Shown here piece by piece: positions 11,476 to 26,400 of a stretch of 42,249 nucleotides of DNA (position 1 is the stretch's first letter; each line of letters begins with the position of its first letter). The notes under the pieces are model-generated. The model searched no databases. It was not told where the DNA came from and worked only from the letters and a program-made list of their open reading frames with translations. The translations under genes and the position numbers were made by a program. Origin of the DNA: Hirudo medicinalis (Eukaryota > Annelida > Clitellata > Hirudinida > Hirudinidae). The stretch spans positions 242,506-284,754 of the forward strand of contig MPNW01000167.1 in assembly GCA_011800805.1 (NCBI GenBank). The letters run 5' to 3'.

Positions 11476-11589
11476 TTAAAGTAAAGGTAGAGCCAAGATT
11501 TAAAGCAATAGTTTACATAAACCAGGCTCCACACAAGTATATTATCAAACGTATGAAAATTATAAATTTACTCGACGTTAAAATAGATT

Positions 11590-11930
11590 AACGTACTTAA
11601 ATTATGAGACATTATATATCTAGTTCGTTATACATGTGCTAAAGTGGAATGACGATCTAAAATTATGAAACATTAATCATTAAAATTGATCAAGGCTGAA
11701 TACTAGTTAATAATAGACCTTGAAAATTGCTGATCTTGAGGTCATCGCAGACAGTGCGTCACTTTGTTAATTAATGTATCAATAACTACAAAATATATCG
11801 CCAATTCCTTACACATGCATTAAAACAGAATAATGTACTTAAATTGTGAGACATTAATCATTTATATTGATTAAGGCTGAATACTAGTTAATAGACTTTG
11901 AAAAGTGCCAATTTTGACGTCATATTTGCC
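11590..11930 (+). repeat. Short tandem duplication, unit about 180 bases
   Basis: GGCTGAATACTAGTTAATA occurs near 11694 and again near 11875, preceded in both copies by GACATTAATCATT-like sequence and followed by a GACCTTGAAAA/GACTTTGAAAA block and a GACGTCAT/GAGGTCAT block. The spacing is about 181 bases. Copies are diverged. No coding potential. The stretch up to 12580 contains only minus-strand open frames (12003-12239, 11888-12229) that I do not recognise. Confidence 0.6.
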
Positions 11931-12589
11931 AGGGGTTCACTAATCCTAAAGATTTCACCGTGGGGACGACCGAGTTGATAACGATAACGATTCAGAGTAT
12001 GATTAGAGTGGCGTATATTCAAACAGAACTTCAAGACCACTAATATTTCTTGAGATGGCGACCAGTGGAATGACAAGAAGCGGCGCGCCGAGGATGATGA
12101 CTGCCAGATCTTCGAAGACAACATTGATGAAAGCGAAAATCCTTGCAGACTCCAGCTCTTCGGAGTGATTGTATAAGCCTGCATAAGATCGGGTTTCACG
12201 GACAAATTCAAATTCAAACTCATTAGCATATCGCAACAACAGACAACAATTGAAAACAGACCGGCAAAATGTGAACCTCTTAAACCATTTTGTTGTTGGT
12301 CAGGAGAAATCCAACACAGAAATTACATATCCAACGTTGTAATTATAGCCGGAAATAACACTAAAACCGAGGAAAAACTCTAGGAGCGAGAAAAAAAAGA
12401 GAGACGGCCTTATGATGCATTCAAAGAACAACCAATGGGAAAGAGGCAAAATTTATTGATGAATAACGGATTATTATATAGTAGGTAATAATAAAAACAA
12501 TATTTTCACTATAAGTTAAAAACTAACACTTTTTAAATTTTCACTAAACTATTCGAACAAATACCGCCTACTCTCTCCAGATGCCAGAT

Positions 12590-12785
12590 GTTTCTCGAGA
12601 TAATTGTATGTATCAGTTGATACTGCAGAAGCGAGTTCAGGGATCATTTCCTCATGAGGAGATAGCACTGCGAATGTATCTGGTGCTGATGGTCATCAAT
12701 TGTAATGCGGAGCGTTCGTTATCAAAGAAGATTTTCACAAAGAACAGACCATCACATCGATATGCAATGATCGGTTATCTCACCT
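12590..12785 (+). mobile_element. hAT transposase C-terminal fragment
   Basis: The frame contains FPHEEIALRMYLVLMVINCN followed by AERSLSKKIFTKNRPSH, a decayed version of the hAT dimerisation domain (FPNxxIALRxxLTLPVxxASAERSFSKLKxIKNxLRS). Only this domain remains, on the plus strand, ending in a stop near 12785. Confidence 0.7.
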
Positions 12786-12867
12786 AGCTTAGATGAGTGT
12801 AGGGTCCGATGTTCTGTGACCAACTTTGAAGACCTGGTAACCGAATTTGCGCAGACGTACGTCCTAC

Positions 12868-12985
12868 CTAGGGCCGCCGACAGAAATGTCTGGCCCCTAT
12901 GTCATGTCAATTTGATAATGGAAAAGCAAAAAATTCATGATTGTCAAATTTAAAAAACCAAGCGGACCCATAGGCGCTTGCCCAA
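12868..12985 (+). repeat. GGGCCGCCGACAGAAAT repeat, copy 1
   Basis: Starts with AGGGCCGCCGACAGAAAT, then ATGTCAATTTGATAATGGAA, and ends near GCGGACCCATA. The same order is found in reverse orientation at 37565-37737. It is likely a short non-autonomous transposon. Bases 12990-13690 after it hold no recognisable feature. Confidence 0.6.
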
Positions 12986-13690
12986 CACACCCCTCCCGGC
13001 AGTCCTGGCCATACCAACACCAATGGTTTGTCTCCTGATCAACAACTTTCATGTCCCTATATGGACTCAACGATTTAATCAAACTTTTACACGTTATTCC
13101 GACGATAGCTTATATTATACAATAAACAGCTGGACTGATTTCCTGCATCCAACTTCTGAATGTAATTCATTACAGACCATGCTTTAAGCTTTGCAGGAAA
13201 GCACAATTAATTCAAATTTGTTTTTTGTTTAAATATTGCCACCTCAGCCCTTTGACCAACACCCATTCCAAGACGAGATTCCAATGACATCACAATGGCA
13301 TCATTTTGCAGTGATTATAGTCACATTGCCTAAATAGTTGTGTTCAACAATAACTGGCCAAATGGCTAAAAGGTAAAACAGACCACCATTCCAATGCACT
13401 TGCCCAACATCATATCCTCAGATCAAGTCAGTAAATAACAACAATGCAAAAAGATAAGAGTTCAATACATCCATAACATATCACATGTAATGAAATTTAC
13501 CAGAAATTTACAATAAAATGTTCTATGCCAGAAGTGGAGTGTCTTCAGACAAGCGTGTGGTGGAATTTTCCTCAATAATACATAGATCATCTGCAACAGA
13601 AACAGTTTCAAATAGACGACAATGCAACAATAAAAATACAACACATAGCACAAGAATATGCAATGCATATTATGCTTATAAAGCATTAAA

Positions 13691-15917
13691 CTAACCCGAT
13701 GATCTGAATTTTCTCAATGAGCCCAACTTGAATGGAATTATTACTAAGCCCATGAGAAAACATGCACCTGTAAAACCAGCAAGCAAGTAGACCATCACAT
13801 CATAAAAGAATACCTTTGTTTCAATGCAGTGAAACACCATCTGTCCCCTGCAAATAGGAAATATTAAGATAGTGAATTACACCCTTAATCAATAATTGAA
13901 GGCACTAACATTTTAGGTGCACATGTGGGTTCCAAAGCTTGGACGACCATCAGGACAATTCCTGAGGACAATTTGTCACCAAAACTCATGACACCATAAA
14001 CAAAAGCACTGCTGCTCTGTAAAACGAGAAGAAGTAAATGTATTTTAACAAATTACAAGATCATGAACTATGACACTTACAGTATGGTGTCCAATTACAT
14101 CAGCAATCATGGACAGAGAAGTAACTAAGAGTGTGGTGCTTCCAATACCAACAAGAATTGCAGCACCGAACACTTGCATGGAAGAGGAATTGTCGAGGAA
14201 AGCCATCCAAACTAAAGCACCTGTTGTTACAAAGCAACCAAGGCTGAAACAAGGCTGAAATTAAATATATTTAAATGACAATCTTTAAATGCAGTAATAG
14301 AGAGGTACAATGTTGAAAGTTTAAACATATAAACTAACCTTTCTACCTATCAATGAATTTATTGGCTTCATAGTCAAAGAAGTGAAAAAACCAGAGACAA
14401 ACACAACCAATGGAATTATGGCTGCAAATTGCTACAAATATTGAGGGAATGTTTAAAATTAGCATTTCTCCTGAAGAATATTTTATTTAGTATAAATCAA
14501 TGTGGGTGAAGACCTTAGACAGTTCTAAAGAGTCCATGATATAGAACGGCCAATAAGTTTGAGATATGTTCGATATGAGCCTCGAAGCCATGTAGGATGC
14601 CCAGACCTGATTCCAGCAAAATAATGAATAATTCACAAATTCATAAACATAATTGAAAAGCTTTCAAAATAATTTTGGAAAAAGTGAAAATGTTAAAATA
14701 AAAAAACACATAAATTTTACCAAGTAGAATTGTGGTTCCTTAAGCCAGTCATACCACATCATTTTATCAATGTCGTCTTTAACTTGAACATTTAAATCTC
14801 TGCAGTTGTGTTTAGTTTCTTTTGTGAAGATATGGAACATGATTGTACAGACGGTTCCAACACACAGGACTGACAGCATTAAGATCTATTATTTGTGTAA
14901 CAAGAAAGATGAATTGCTGAAAAACATAAACATGGGAAATAAAATGCAACCATAAATTGAGGAGCATCATTGGAACTCCATTGAGAGTCGGAATTTTTGT
15001 GGAACAACAACCATGCTATTCCATATACAAGCACATTGGCAAAAAGAGTCATGGCATTTCTAAGTAAAAAAAAATTTTAGTAAGAAATTATTCCATGGAA
15101 ATAATTAGTTACATCTCACCTGTATGAATTTAATCCAACACGTTCTGATTCATCTGGTGTCAATTCTGTGACAAGAGTCATATGAGCAATTTGAACTGCT
15201 GCCCATCCAAACTGGAATGCTATCACAAATGGTGAATAATATATAAGTTTTGCCCAATCTTCTGAATGCGAGCCACCAAAACATGGCAGGAATAGAAATG
15301 TGAATGAAATAGTAACAAATATGGTCCCTGAAAGCCAATGTAATTAATTTTAAAGGCATCATTTAGATGAGAAAAATTAACAGTTGAAATGCAACAAAAT
15401 ATTTATGTTTATGCTTATTTGCTTTAAGCAGTTATAAAATGACAATTTGTTCAACACATAAAAATAATGTTCTACAAAGTCTTTCATGTGGGTGGCATGT
15501 GATCCTATCAGTTCAAAACATGAATTTGCCACTGTTACATAACAACTATGACATTTAAGGTTAAAGTCCAACAACGTTTAAAAAGAAAGCGTAACTGATT
15601 ATAATTGCTTAATAACGTTTACAATAATATGCCATTTCAAAACATAACTCACCCAGCAAGTGCCAACTTTTCCTTTTCCCATAACCATAAAATCCTTCAC
15701 GGGCATCTGATTCATAGCCCAAAAATGGGGTTGCTACAGCATCAATCACTTGGCCCAATAACAGTAAGTATCCCGCTGAGGAATTCGATAAGCCAACAAT
15801 GTTGGTAAAAAATATAAGGAGATATGTAAACCACATCGCTGAACACAAGTCATTGTAAAAGTGACCAATGCTAAAAGACAGCTTTTGGCCAAGAGGCAAG
15901 TTTTGAGAGTTTTCCAT
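13691..15917 (-). CDS. MFSD12: MFSD12-like major facilitator transporter (9 exons)
   Basis: Exons on the minus strand: 15917-15653, 15327-15120, 15059-14951, 14885-14721, 14606-14514, 14431-14339, 14254-14081, 14016-13910, 13847-13691. All have GT-AG borders and keep frame, giving 456 residues (human about 480). MFSD12 is a polytopic protein of lysosomes and melanosomes, known for cystine import and effects on pigmentation. The first transmembrane segments carry the family block FSIGHFYNDLCSAMWFTYLL, then LLLLGQVIDAVATPFLGYE. Later blocks are FVIAFQFGWAAVQIAHM, VTELTPDESERVGLNSYR, MKPINSLIGRK and SAFVYGVMSFGDKLSSG, each matching vertebrate MFSD12 in order. The last exon ends with one hydrophobic helix and a basic tail. 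Exon 7 has two possible acceptors 11 bases apart; only the upstream one keeps frame. No defects seen. Confidence 0.93.
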
Positions 15918-16960
15918 ATCGTTCCGTACAAACTTCGCTCCCTTCTAACCAATCTCAGAGGTAAAAACTAATAAATGCGAATGTTCGATAAGGTATTTAA
16001 TCTCAGGCATGTGACTAGTCTTATTTTCAACCAATTGCGCTGAAGCAGAGTTGTTTGTTTAAAAGCATAATGACCAGCTAATTTAAACATCGTCTCAATC
16101 GTCAAGAAAATTCTCACGTCAATAAAATTGTCATCTTCCTCTGATTTAATGGATGCACACACATTATCTTATTACCTTCGTGGCAATTGTTGTCAACTAT
16201 CCTAGTGATGGTTTATGGAGCGTCATGTTTCAGAATGTTGATCCTCCACAATTTGCCATGAAATGTCAAAAAAAAAAATGCTCAAAAAGATGCCGACGAT
16301 CTCTTCGACCTTCCTCGAGTATCTGAAGTTATCGAAATATGCCACTTCTCGAGAATGCTCAGAAATTATGTGGACATACTTAAATATCGTCCCGGTTTTT
16401 TATCCATCTTGGCGACATTATTTATGAGTAGACTAGATGGTCTATTTTTTGCACAACTTTCCCAATTGAAACGTAACTATGACATATTTCTTCAAGTCTC
16501 ATCACAAATTCCTAGCCTCCAGGCGCTTGGCGTCATTTAAAGGAAGGTTTAAAAATTTAATGAAAATCTATTATAAAAACCTTCGAATTGAATGTTCAAA
16601 ATCAAGTGAGCATTTTATTAATTGGGAGCTGCCTAAAAATGGTTTGCAGTTTTTAATAAGAGGCTTAAGAAATTGTAGAAATTTGTGTATGAATATCGTG
16701 AAGTACTTCTTAAATATTATGCTTTAATTGTTATATAATTATTAAAACTTAGATTAAATATAACATATCAAACAATTTAATTTTGTGTGGTTGATGGAAT
16801 TATAACCAACGCATTTCGAGAACATCATCAGTTACATAATTCTGTAATGATTTGCATTAGTGATGTATTCTCTTGCGATCGAGATCTTATTTTTCATCTT
16901 TTAGAGAGATGAAAGCCCTAACTTTCAGACACTCGGATAAGAAATTCGACGGACGAGGCA
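15918..16960. other. Region upstream of the MFSD12-like gene, no gene assigned
   Basis: Presumably holds the MFSD12-like promoter. A plus-strand frame at about 16290-16540 (with EICHFSRMLRNYVDILKY) and another at 16479-16727 are not recognised. There is no supported splice structure for either. Confidence 0.35.
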
Positions 16961-17011
16961 GCCACTTCAAGTGAATCTGGTTAACTGGTTAACATGTAAC
17001 AAATGCTTCCA

Positions 17012-17256
17012 GTTCGTGCTCCTTCCAAGACTACTCTGGCCGTTAACCATCTATGAGATTGGTTTGTCAGTGGTCGAGAAACTGGAGAGGAAAGTTAACC
17101 GATACACCAGAAAATGGCTGGGCCTTCCTCCAGNGTTCGTGCTCCTTCCAAGACTACTCTGGCCGTTAACCATCTATGAGATTGGTTTGTCAGTGGTCGA
17201 GAAACTGGAGAGGAAAGTTAACCGATACACCAGAAAATGGCTGGGCCTTCCTCCAG
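17012..17256 (+). repeat. Exact 122-base tandem duplication around a single N
   Basis: Bases 17012-17133 and 17135-17256 are identical, separated only by an N at 17134. Both begin GTTCGTGCTCCTTCC and end GGCCTTCCTCCAG. Identity in an otherwise decayed LINE, plus the N, points to a scaffolding overlap that was not collapsed rather than a biological repeat. Confidence 0.9.
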
Positions 17257-17792
17257 CGCTGAGATCGGTTGCCCTCTACAGCAGGAGCACGAGCCTGCGA
17301 CTGCCACTAAGGTCCATCGTGGAAGAGTACAAGCTCTCCAAGATAAGAACACAGTGGATGCTCAATAACTCCGCGGACAGCAGGATCCTCGAAGTCAAGC
17401 CACTACTCAGATCTGGAAGGAAATTCCGAGCGCAGAATGAGATCGACGAATCAGTAGCCGAGCTGACGTTCGAAGAAGTAAGAGGTCCTACCCAGACGGA
17501 CCGTCATGCATCACTGCATCACGTGCTCAGCAATTGCACGTATGCCCTTGCCAACGGTCGGTACACATGGCGACATAACCAGGTCCTTCGAGAAGTGTGT
17601 GAGGCCGCAAAGGCAGCAGTCTCCAAAGCAAACTCGCGCACGATCGCAAATCAGCGAAAGGTTTATTTCTTGCGCGACACACCTCTGCAGAAAGAGATGT
17701 CAAACTCCCAGGCGAGACATTCTTGCAGAGGCAAATGATTGGACTGTCGCAGCCGACCTAGAAGGGATGAGGCACTATCCCCAGGTGCTGAT

Positions 17793-17902
17793 NNNNNNNN
17801 NNNNNNNNNNNNNNNNNNNNNNNNNNNNNNNNNNNNNNNNNNNNNNNNNNNNNNNNNNNNNNNNNNNNNNNNNNNNNNNNNNNNNNNNNNNNNNNNNNNN
17901 NN
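17793..17902. other. Assembly gap of 110 N
   Basis: Run of N inside the non-LTR retrotransposon. Any reading frame crossing it is meaningless. Confidence 0.99.
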
Positions 17903-18065
17903 TAAGCATTGGGTTCCGTAGGATAAAAACCGACAGGGACATCCGGCTGATCACCGGATGCGCCCGCCCCCCCCCCGAAAACGTCAGGAGATTCAAAGGG
18001 CCGAAACGTTTGAAGACGGGGGAACCTCCTCTGAGGATCAATGAACTTTGCTAACCTAAGGCCTT

Positions 18066-19680
18066 TAGCTAAATAAACAAATGCAATGTGTTCGTAATAT
18101 TCGACAGAATCAGCATTTGAAAATTTAAAATATTGAATCAAATCGCGAAGCTAGTTTTACAAAAATGTTTAAATAAAAGGAATTATAGTCTGGCACCATC
18201 AGCACCGCCTAACTGCAAAGACGTCAAAGTAAAATATGTGTACATTTTTCTCCAAAAACTGAACTTAAAATTATGTAATCGGAGAGTAACATTTTATAGC
18301 ATTTCTGAATCCAACTTCAGTTATGTAAGTACGTAGGCTTTTTTTAATTGAAATCCATGCGTAATACCATTCTGATGAAGCAACATTAACATGGAGAGTG
18401 ATCAGAATCGTCGATCAGTGAAGTTAATTTCATTAAAGATTATTAATGATTAAAAAAATTATTAAAAATAATTAAAAATGATTAAAGATTACTAAAATCT
18501 AGCTGCGGCACGCAATTTACAGTATGATTTAAGATCCGAAACACAACTATAGCTAACACATTCAAAAAAGATTTTATGAGATTGTGTTTATGCACGTTCA
18601 CTCCTCCTAACCCAATTTAACAATGCCTCCCTCGAGCCATATACATCTATTATACTTGGGGTGTTTCTATGGAAACGTCACCCTGACCTAAACGAGGGAG
18701 GGTCACTCGAAGAATGCCAAGAAAACCTCCATAGCCATTTCACAAATAATTATTTGGCTTGTTATTGGACATTTGTTCATCAAGTCGAGCAAACTCTGTG
18801 ATTTGCCCGAGATTTATGCAAATTTCCACCTGATCGCTTCGACTAGATTCCGCTACGAATTGCTATGAACCGTTGCGAGCACAACGCCAGACATTCATTC
18901 TGACAACTGTCGTAACCTTAAAGCAGGAGCTGTATGACCGTTTCTAAAGCGCCGCATGCACTGAACTAACTTGCACGTTTCAATGTCAGCAGCCCATCAG
19001 CGGGAGTACATCCCTTCGGGCTGTCCTTTTGCAAAAAAAAATTGTAGCGATGTAATGACTACGAACATTAAATAAATTGTTCAATAAACTGTTAATGTCC
19101 AAGCGACGATCCTTTACAAATTGCCATTCATAATAATATGGTATTCGTAACAGCGGCTGAAATATCGCCATATCATTGCCAAAATGACTTCATCGCTGGA
19201 GTGTTTATAATATCCATTACTGCAGCAACGAGGTTCGAGCCCACGATTCATTCATGACAGATGCTAGCCTAATCGCTTACCACCAGACTACGTGGAAGGG
19301 CTATAATGGTCAAATGAGATAAGCATATTGTATAAATATGACTTTATTTAGGCAGACTGACTGCCTTTCACCATGGTCGTTCAAATCCAATGTCACTGAC
19401 GGAGGACGAAAAATCAACTACAAACATTACTTTTACAACATTTTCTGAGTAATCTAAAAATATTTAAATTTTTATACTATTTTAATTATTAAAATACAAA
19501 TTAAAATTTCTTATAAAAATATTATTAAGAAATTAACCTCCAGTCATAGGTCATAGTTCAAATTATATTAATTCACTTTTACTACAATCTTGAAGGCGTG
19601 CTGCCGTCGAACCCAATCAAGCAAACACATTAGCGTTTCACTTATTTCTCGTTTGAACTTGGCATCATTTTGCATCCGCA
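18066..19680. other. Intergenic region before MARS2
   Basis: No gene is seen. A 9-base inverted repeat (CCTCCCTCG at 18626-18634, CGAGGGAGG at 18693-18701) flanks a GC-richer loop of about 58 bases and could be a small foldback element. A tRNA-like sequence lies at 19225-19300 (listed separately). Confidence 0.5.
19225..19300 (-). repeat. tRNA-like sequence, probable SINE head
   Basis: On the minus strand an A-box-like TAGTCTGGTGGTAAGCG is followed about 35 bases later by a B-box-like GGGCTCGAACCTCG. Acceptor and anticodon stems do not pair well, so it is more likely a tRNA-derived SINE or a pseudogene than a working tRNA. Confidence 0.5.
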
Positions 19681-23306
<3,626 letters not shown>

Positions 23307-23397
23307 GACAACATCATTGGGCAAGGACAATTCATCTTAAAACAGTATCTTAAACATCAAAATCATGCCATAATTCGTCAAATTGTTCGACCAAAGG

Positions 23398-23403
23398 AAT
23401 AAA
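23398..23403 (+). terminator. Likely MARS2 poly(A) signal
   Basis: AATAAA lies 92 bases after the MARS2 stop, inside the 162-base gap between it and the convergent ZDHHC17 stop. Confidence 0.6.
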
Positions 23404-23468
23404 ATCTACATCAGTAAAAATGAGAAACAACTCTCTTTGTTAGTCATTCTAAAATGCAAGTAATTTAT

Positions 23469-26400
23469 TTATACAAAAGCATCCTCAAACTGTCTTAAGC
23501 TTGTATCTTCGCTCCAATTGCATTTCATTGGTTTCATCATCCCACAACAATCCAGTTGGAAGAAATCTACAGCATTCTGCACACAGCCACGACTGAAATC
23601 AACACCAATCGGTTATATTAATACTTAAGCTTTACTTCATAAGTCGCAAAGTGATTGAATCACAAAGCTCATACTTGAATGGGCTTCTGGTGGAGCCACC
23701 CTTCCCAGAACGGAAATGCTCGTACCTCGATGAGTTAAGACGCTCATTGGTCGTGGAGGCCAAAACGACTATCTGAAAACAAACAAGACTAAGACTAAAT
23801 ATTCATTTATGCATGTAGTGGTTACATTATGAACCCTTTAGTACCACAAACACATGATATGACACATGGCTAACCTGATACATCTGACACAACAGCAACG
23901 TCCCAACCCAGAGTAGATGCAGCAGTCCATTGAACGTCATCCACATTACCCATGAAGAACAGCTCATCGAACTCAGCAGACTCATAAAGTAGCCATTAAC
24001 TGAAATGTTGATGCCACAGTAACCATGATAATCTGTTGGACAACAATCACATGTTATTTTCAGCAAGAAATAGAATGGCTGATAGAAGTCGTTGATGAAA
24101 CTCACATTTCCATGAACCATGCAAGCACCAAATGATCATAACCAGTTGGAAGAAGAGATAACCAATGAAATATCTATGGTTCGAAGCACCTGTGCAGTGA
24201 TAGGCATTTAATAAAAGCATGTATCGCTGACTTAAGCTAAATATGTGCAACATTTAACGAATATATAAAAAATTTGATTATAACATATGTTCAACATGAC
24301 TTCAAGGCATACCTATACAGTTTGCTACCCATGGACAGTGGTGGTCAAACTTAGCAATACATTTGTTGCATATGGAGCAATGCTTCGATCTCAGGGGTTT
24401 CCTGATGATGCAGGTGTGACAGAATTTGTCAAATGTGAGAGTTTGTCTCTCTGACAAATCAATGATAGCCTAGTAAAAATAGTAACAATATTATTATTGC
24501 AAATGCATGGTTCCAACAGCCAAACAGCTAACAACCACATTTGACAAATATTAACACTTCAGTGCTAAGTGTCAATTAACTCATCCAACCACACCTGTTC
24601 ACTTTTTGCTACTCATCTCTCACTTCTTCCTTTCTAAAACTCCTTAAGCTTCCAGAAGAAGCCTCAACATTTGTGCAAGAACTCATGGTATGCCTCTTAT
24701 ATTATTAGAATTGCTTGAATTAGAATTATTTAATACTTGCCATTTTAATTTTCACGGGGCAATAATCTTAAAATTTAAATTTAAGCAAGCTGAATTCATA
24801 TGAACCTGAAACTTCTCCTCTATGGTTTTCTTTATGACCCCTGCATCTGTTTTATAAACTTTCCAGAAGTAATAAGCGTGCAGAAGACCTGATATTAGAA
24901 ATAAAAACAGAGTAGGAAAGTCACTTGTATCTGATCAATAATAAGTTAAGGAATGTGACCTCACTGACATGTAACCAAATACAAAAATAAATGTTACATT
25001 TTAACACTCTATAGTATTTTTAATTCAATTCTATAACAATCAACTTTACTTAGTGCAAAGTGATATATTCTTAATTGAGCACATCAGATTTCAAGCAGAA
25101 AGCAAATATTAACTTATTGGGTCTGTTCAAAAGACATCGAATAATTTGTATGAAGTAAGCAAATGTAATGTGGTAATAAACAGTTATAGAAGGAATTTAT
25201 AAAAGATACAAGGCAGGAAGAGTAGAAGCCATGTTGAATACATCCAAAACTTTGTGGCAAGATATAGAGTTAATGGGAGATTGTCACTGAACGAGGGCTG
25301 GAAGAAATTTCTGAAAGAAGATGAATAACATCAGTTACCTTATTAAATTATCAGTTATTTTATGGTTGGATCAAATAATCAAATTAGATTCTCTTTGGCC
25401 CTACCTCTTTATGAACTTCCAAGCAAAAAATAAACTTGCAAGAATTAATGCCTTAATCCACCAGTTGAGTTCTAGTTGAAATGTTAAGCCAATGAAAAAC
25501 ATTCCCATAAAAGGGATAATGTATGATAGCCTTGTGAGAATTTTCTGCAAGTTGAAGGTAGTGGTCAGCTAAATCCTGAACATATACCTAAGATCTTAAT
25601 AAAGTGATTGAACATGAACTGATGCACTATGCTTTATCTTCAATTTTCCACATTACCAAAAATTTTCTAATTTTTATATCTCCAACACCAACAATGAAAT
25701 TCCACCAATCACCAATTAATGTGAGCATAATAAACTTTTTGACCTTATTGTAGCGAACATGGTCCCAAAGTTTTGTAGACGGATCAACACCACATGCTGC
25801 ACCATGTATCTTCAACTTTTCAGCAAGTTTGAAATGATTTTGTCTTTGAGCCAAATCAAATGGTTTTTCACCCTAAAATTCAAATGGAGTCCATTCAAGA
25901 TAGACAATCTAAGTTTCTCAGTGAAAACAGAATGTCACCTTGTTGTTCAAAATGTTGATGTCTGCTCCAGCCTCTAGAAGCAGCTTTAGTGCTACGTGAT
26001 TGCCAGAGAGGCAAGCCCAGTGAAGTGATGTGTTGCCATTGATCTTGTCTCTCAGGTTGATATTGGCCCCAAAAGTCAGAAGAAGTCGAGCTGGATCAAT
26101 GCTGTGTCGGAATACATCTTATTTATCTTATTCCACATGATAAAATTACTAAAGCCACAACTGTAATCTTGACATTTTTATGTATTTAGAAGTAAATGAT
26201 GAGATGTGTCAGAAGGAAAAATGCTTGTTACTGAATTGTTAACAAATCAATCATAAACTAACCTCAACTGGCCTTAGAACTAAAAGTTATATTTGTAAAA
26301 TTCTCAGTACTAATAATATGGCTAAAGATGTCTAGGATAAAACTGAGTTTTTTTTGGCAAGGGAATTCAGCAATTGCTAGCATTTATGAAGACAACCTTT

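Larger units (their letters stand above)
16971..18065 (+). mobile_element. Non-LTR retrotransposon 3' end (reverse transcriptase C-terminal region)
   Basis: The plus strand encodes LPRLLWPLTIYEIGLSVVEK, then RKWLGLPPALRSVALYSRS, LRSIVEEYKLSKIRTQW and, after 17490, LHHVLSNCTYALANGRYTW and RHNQVL. This is the thumb and zinc-knuckle region of a LINE ORF2 of the type common in marine invertebrates and fish. The usual CxxC of the knuckle is largely lost. A frame shift near 17690-17720 moves the reading to a second frame. A 110-N gap (17793-17902) follows, then a GC-rich 3' tail with a run of ten or more C around 17966. It has no 5' part. Confidence 0.75.

Noticed and set aside
12003..12239. Minus-strand frame with a hydrophobic stretch (VIILGAPLLVIPLVAI)
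   Set aside because: No family match by eye, competing overlapping frame, and it lies among transposon relics; not supported as a gene.
12978..13187. Plus-strand open frame after the GGGCCGCC repeat
   Set aside because: No recognisable domain or splice context; composition like surrounding non-coding DNA.
16355..16540. Plus-strand frame with CHFSRMLRNYVDILKY
   Set aside because: Could be a gene relic, but no domain or exon partners could be found.
17758..18141. Open frames crossing the N gap
   Set aside because: They are open only because of the 110 N; no real sequence supports them.
19225..19300. Functional tRNA gene
   Set aside because: A and B boxes are present but acceptor and anticodon stems do not pair, so it was called a SINE-like relic.
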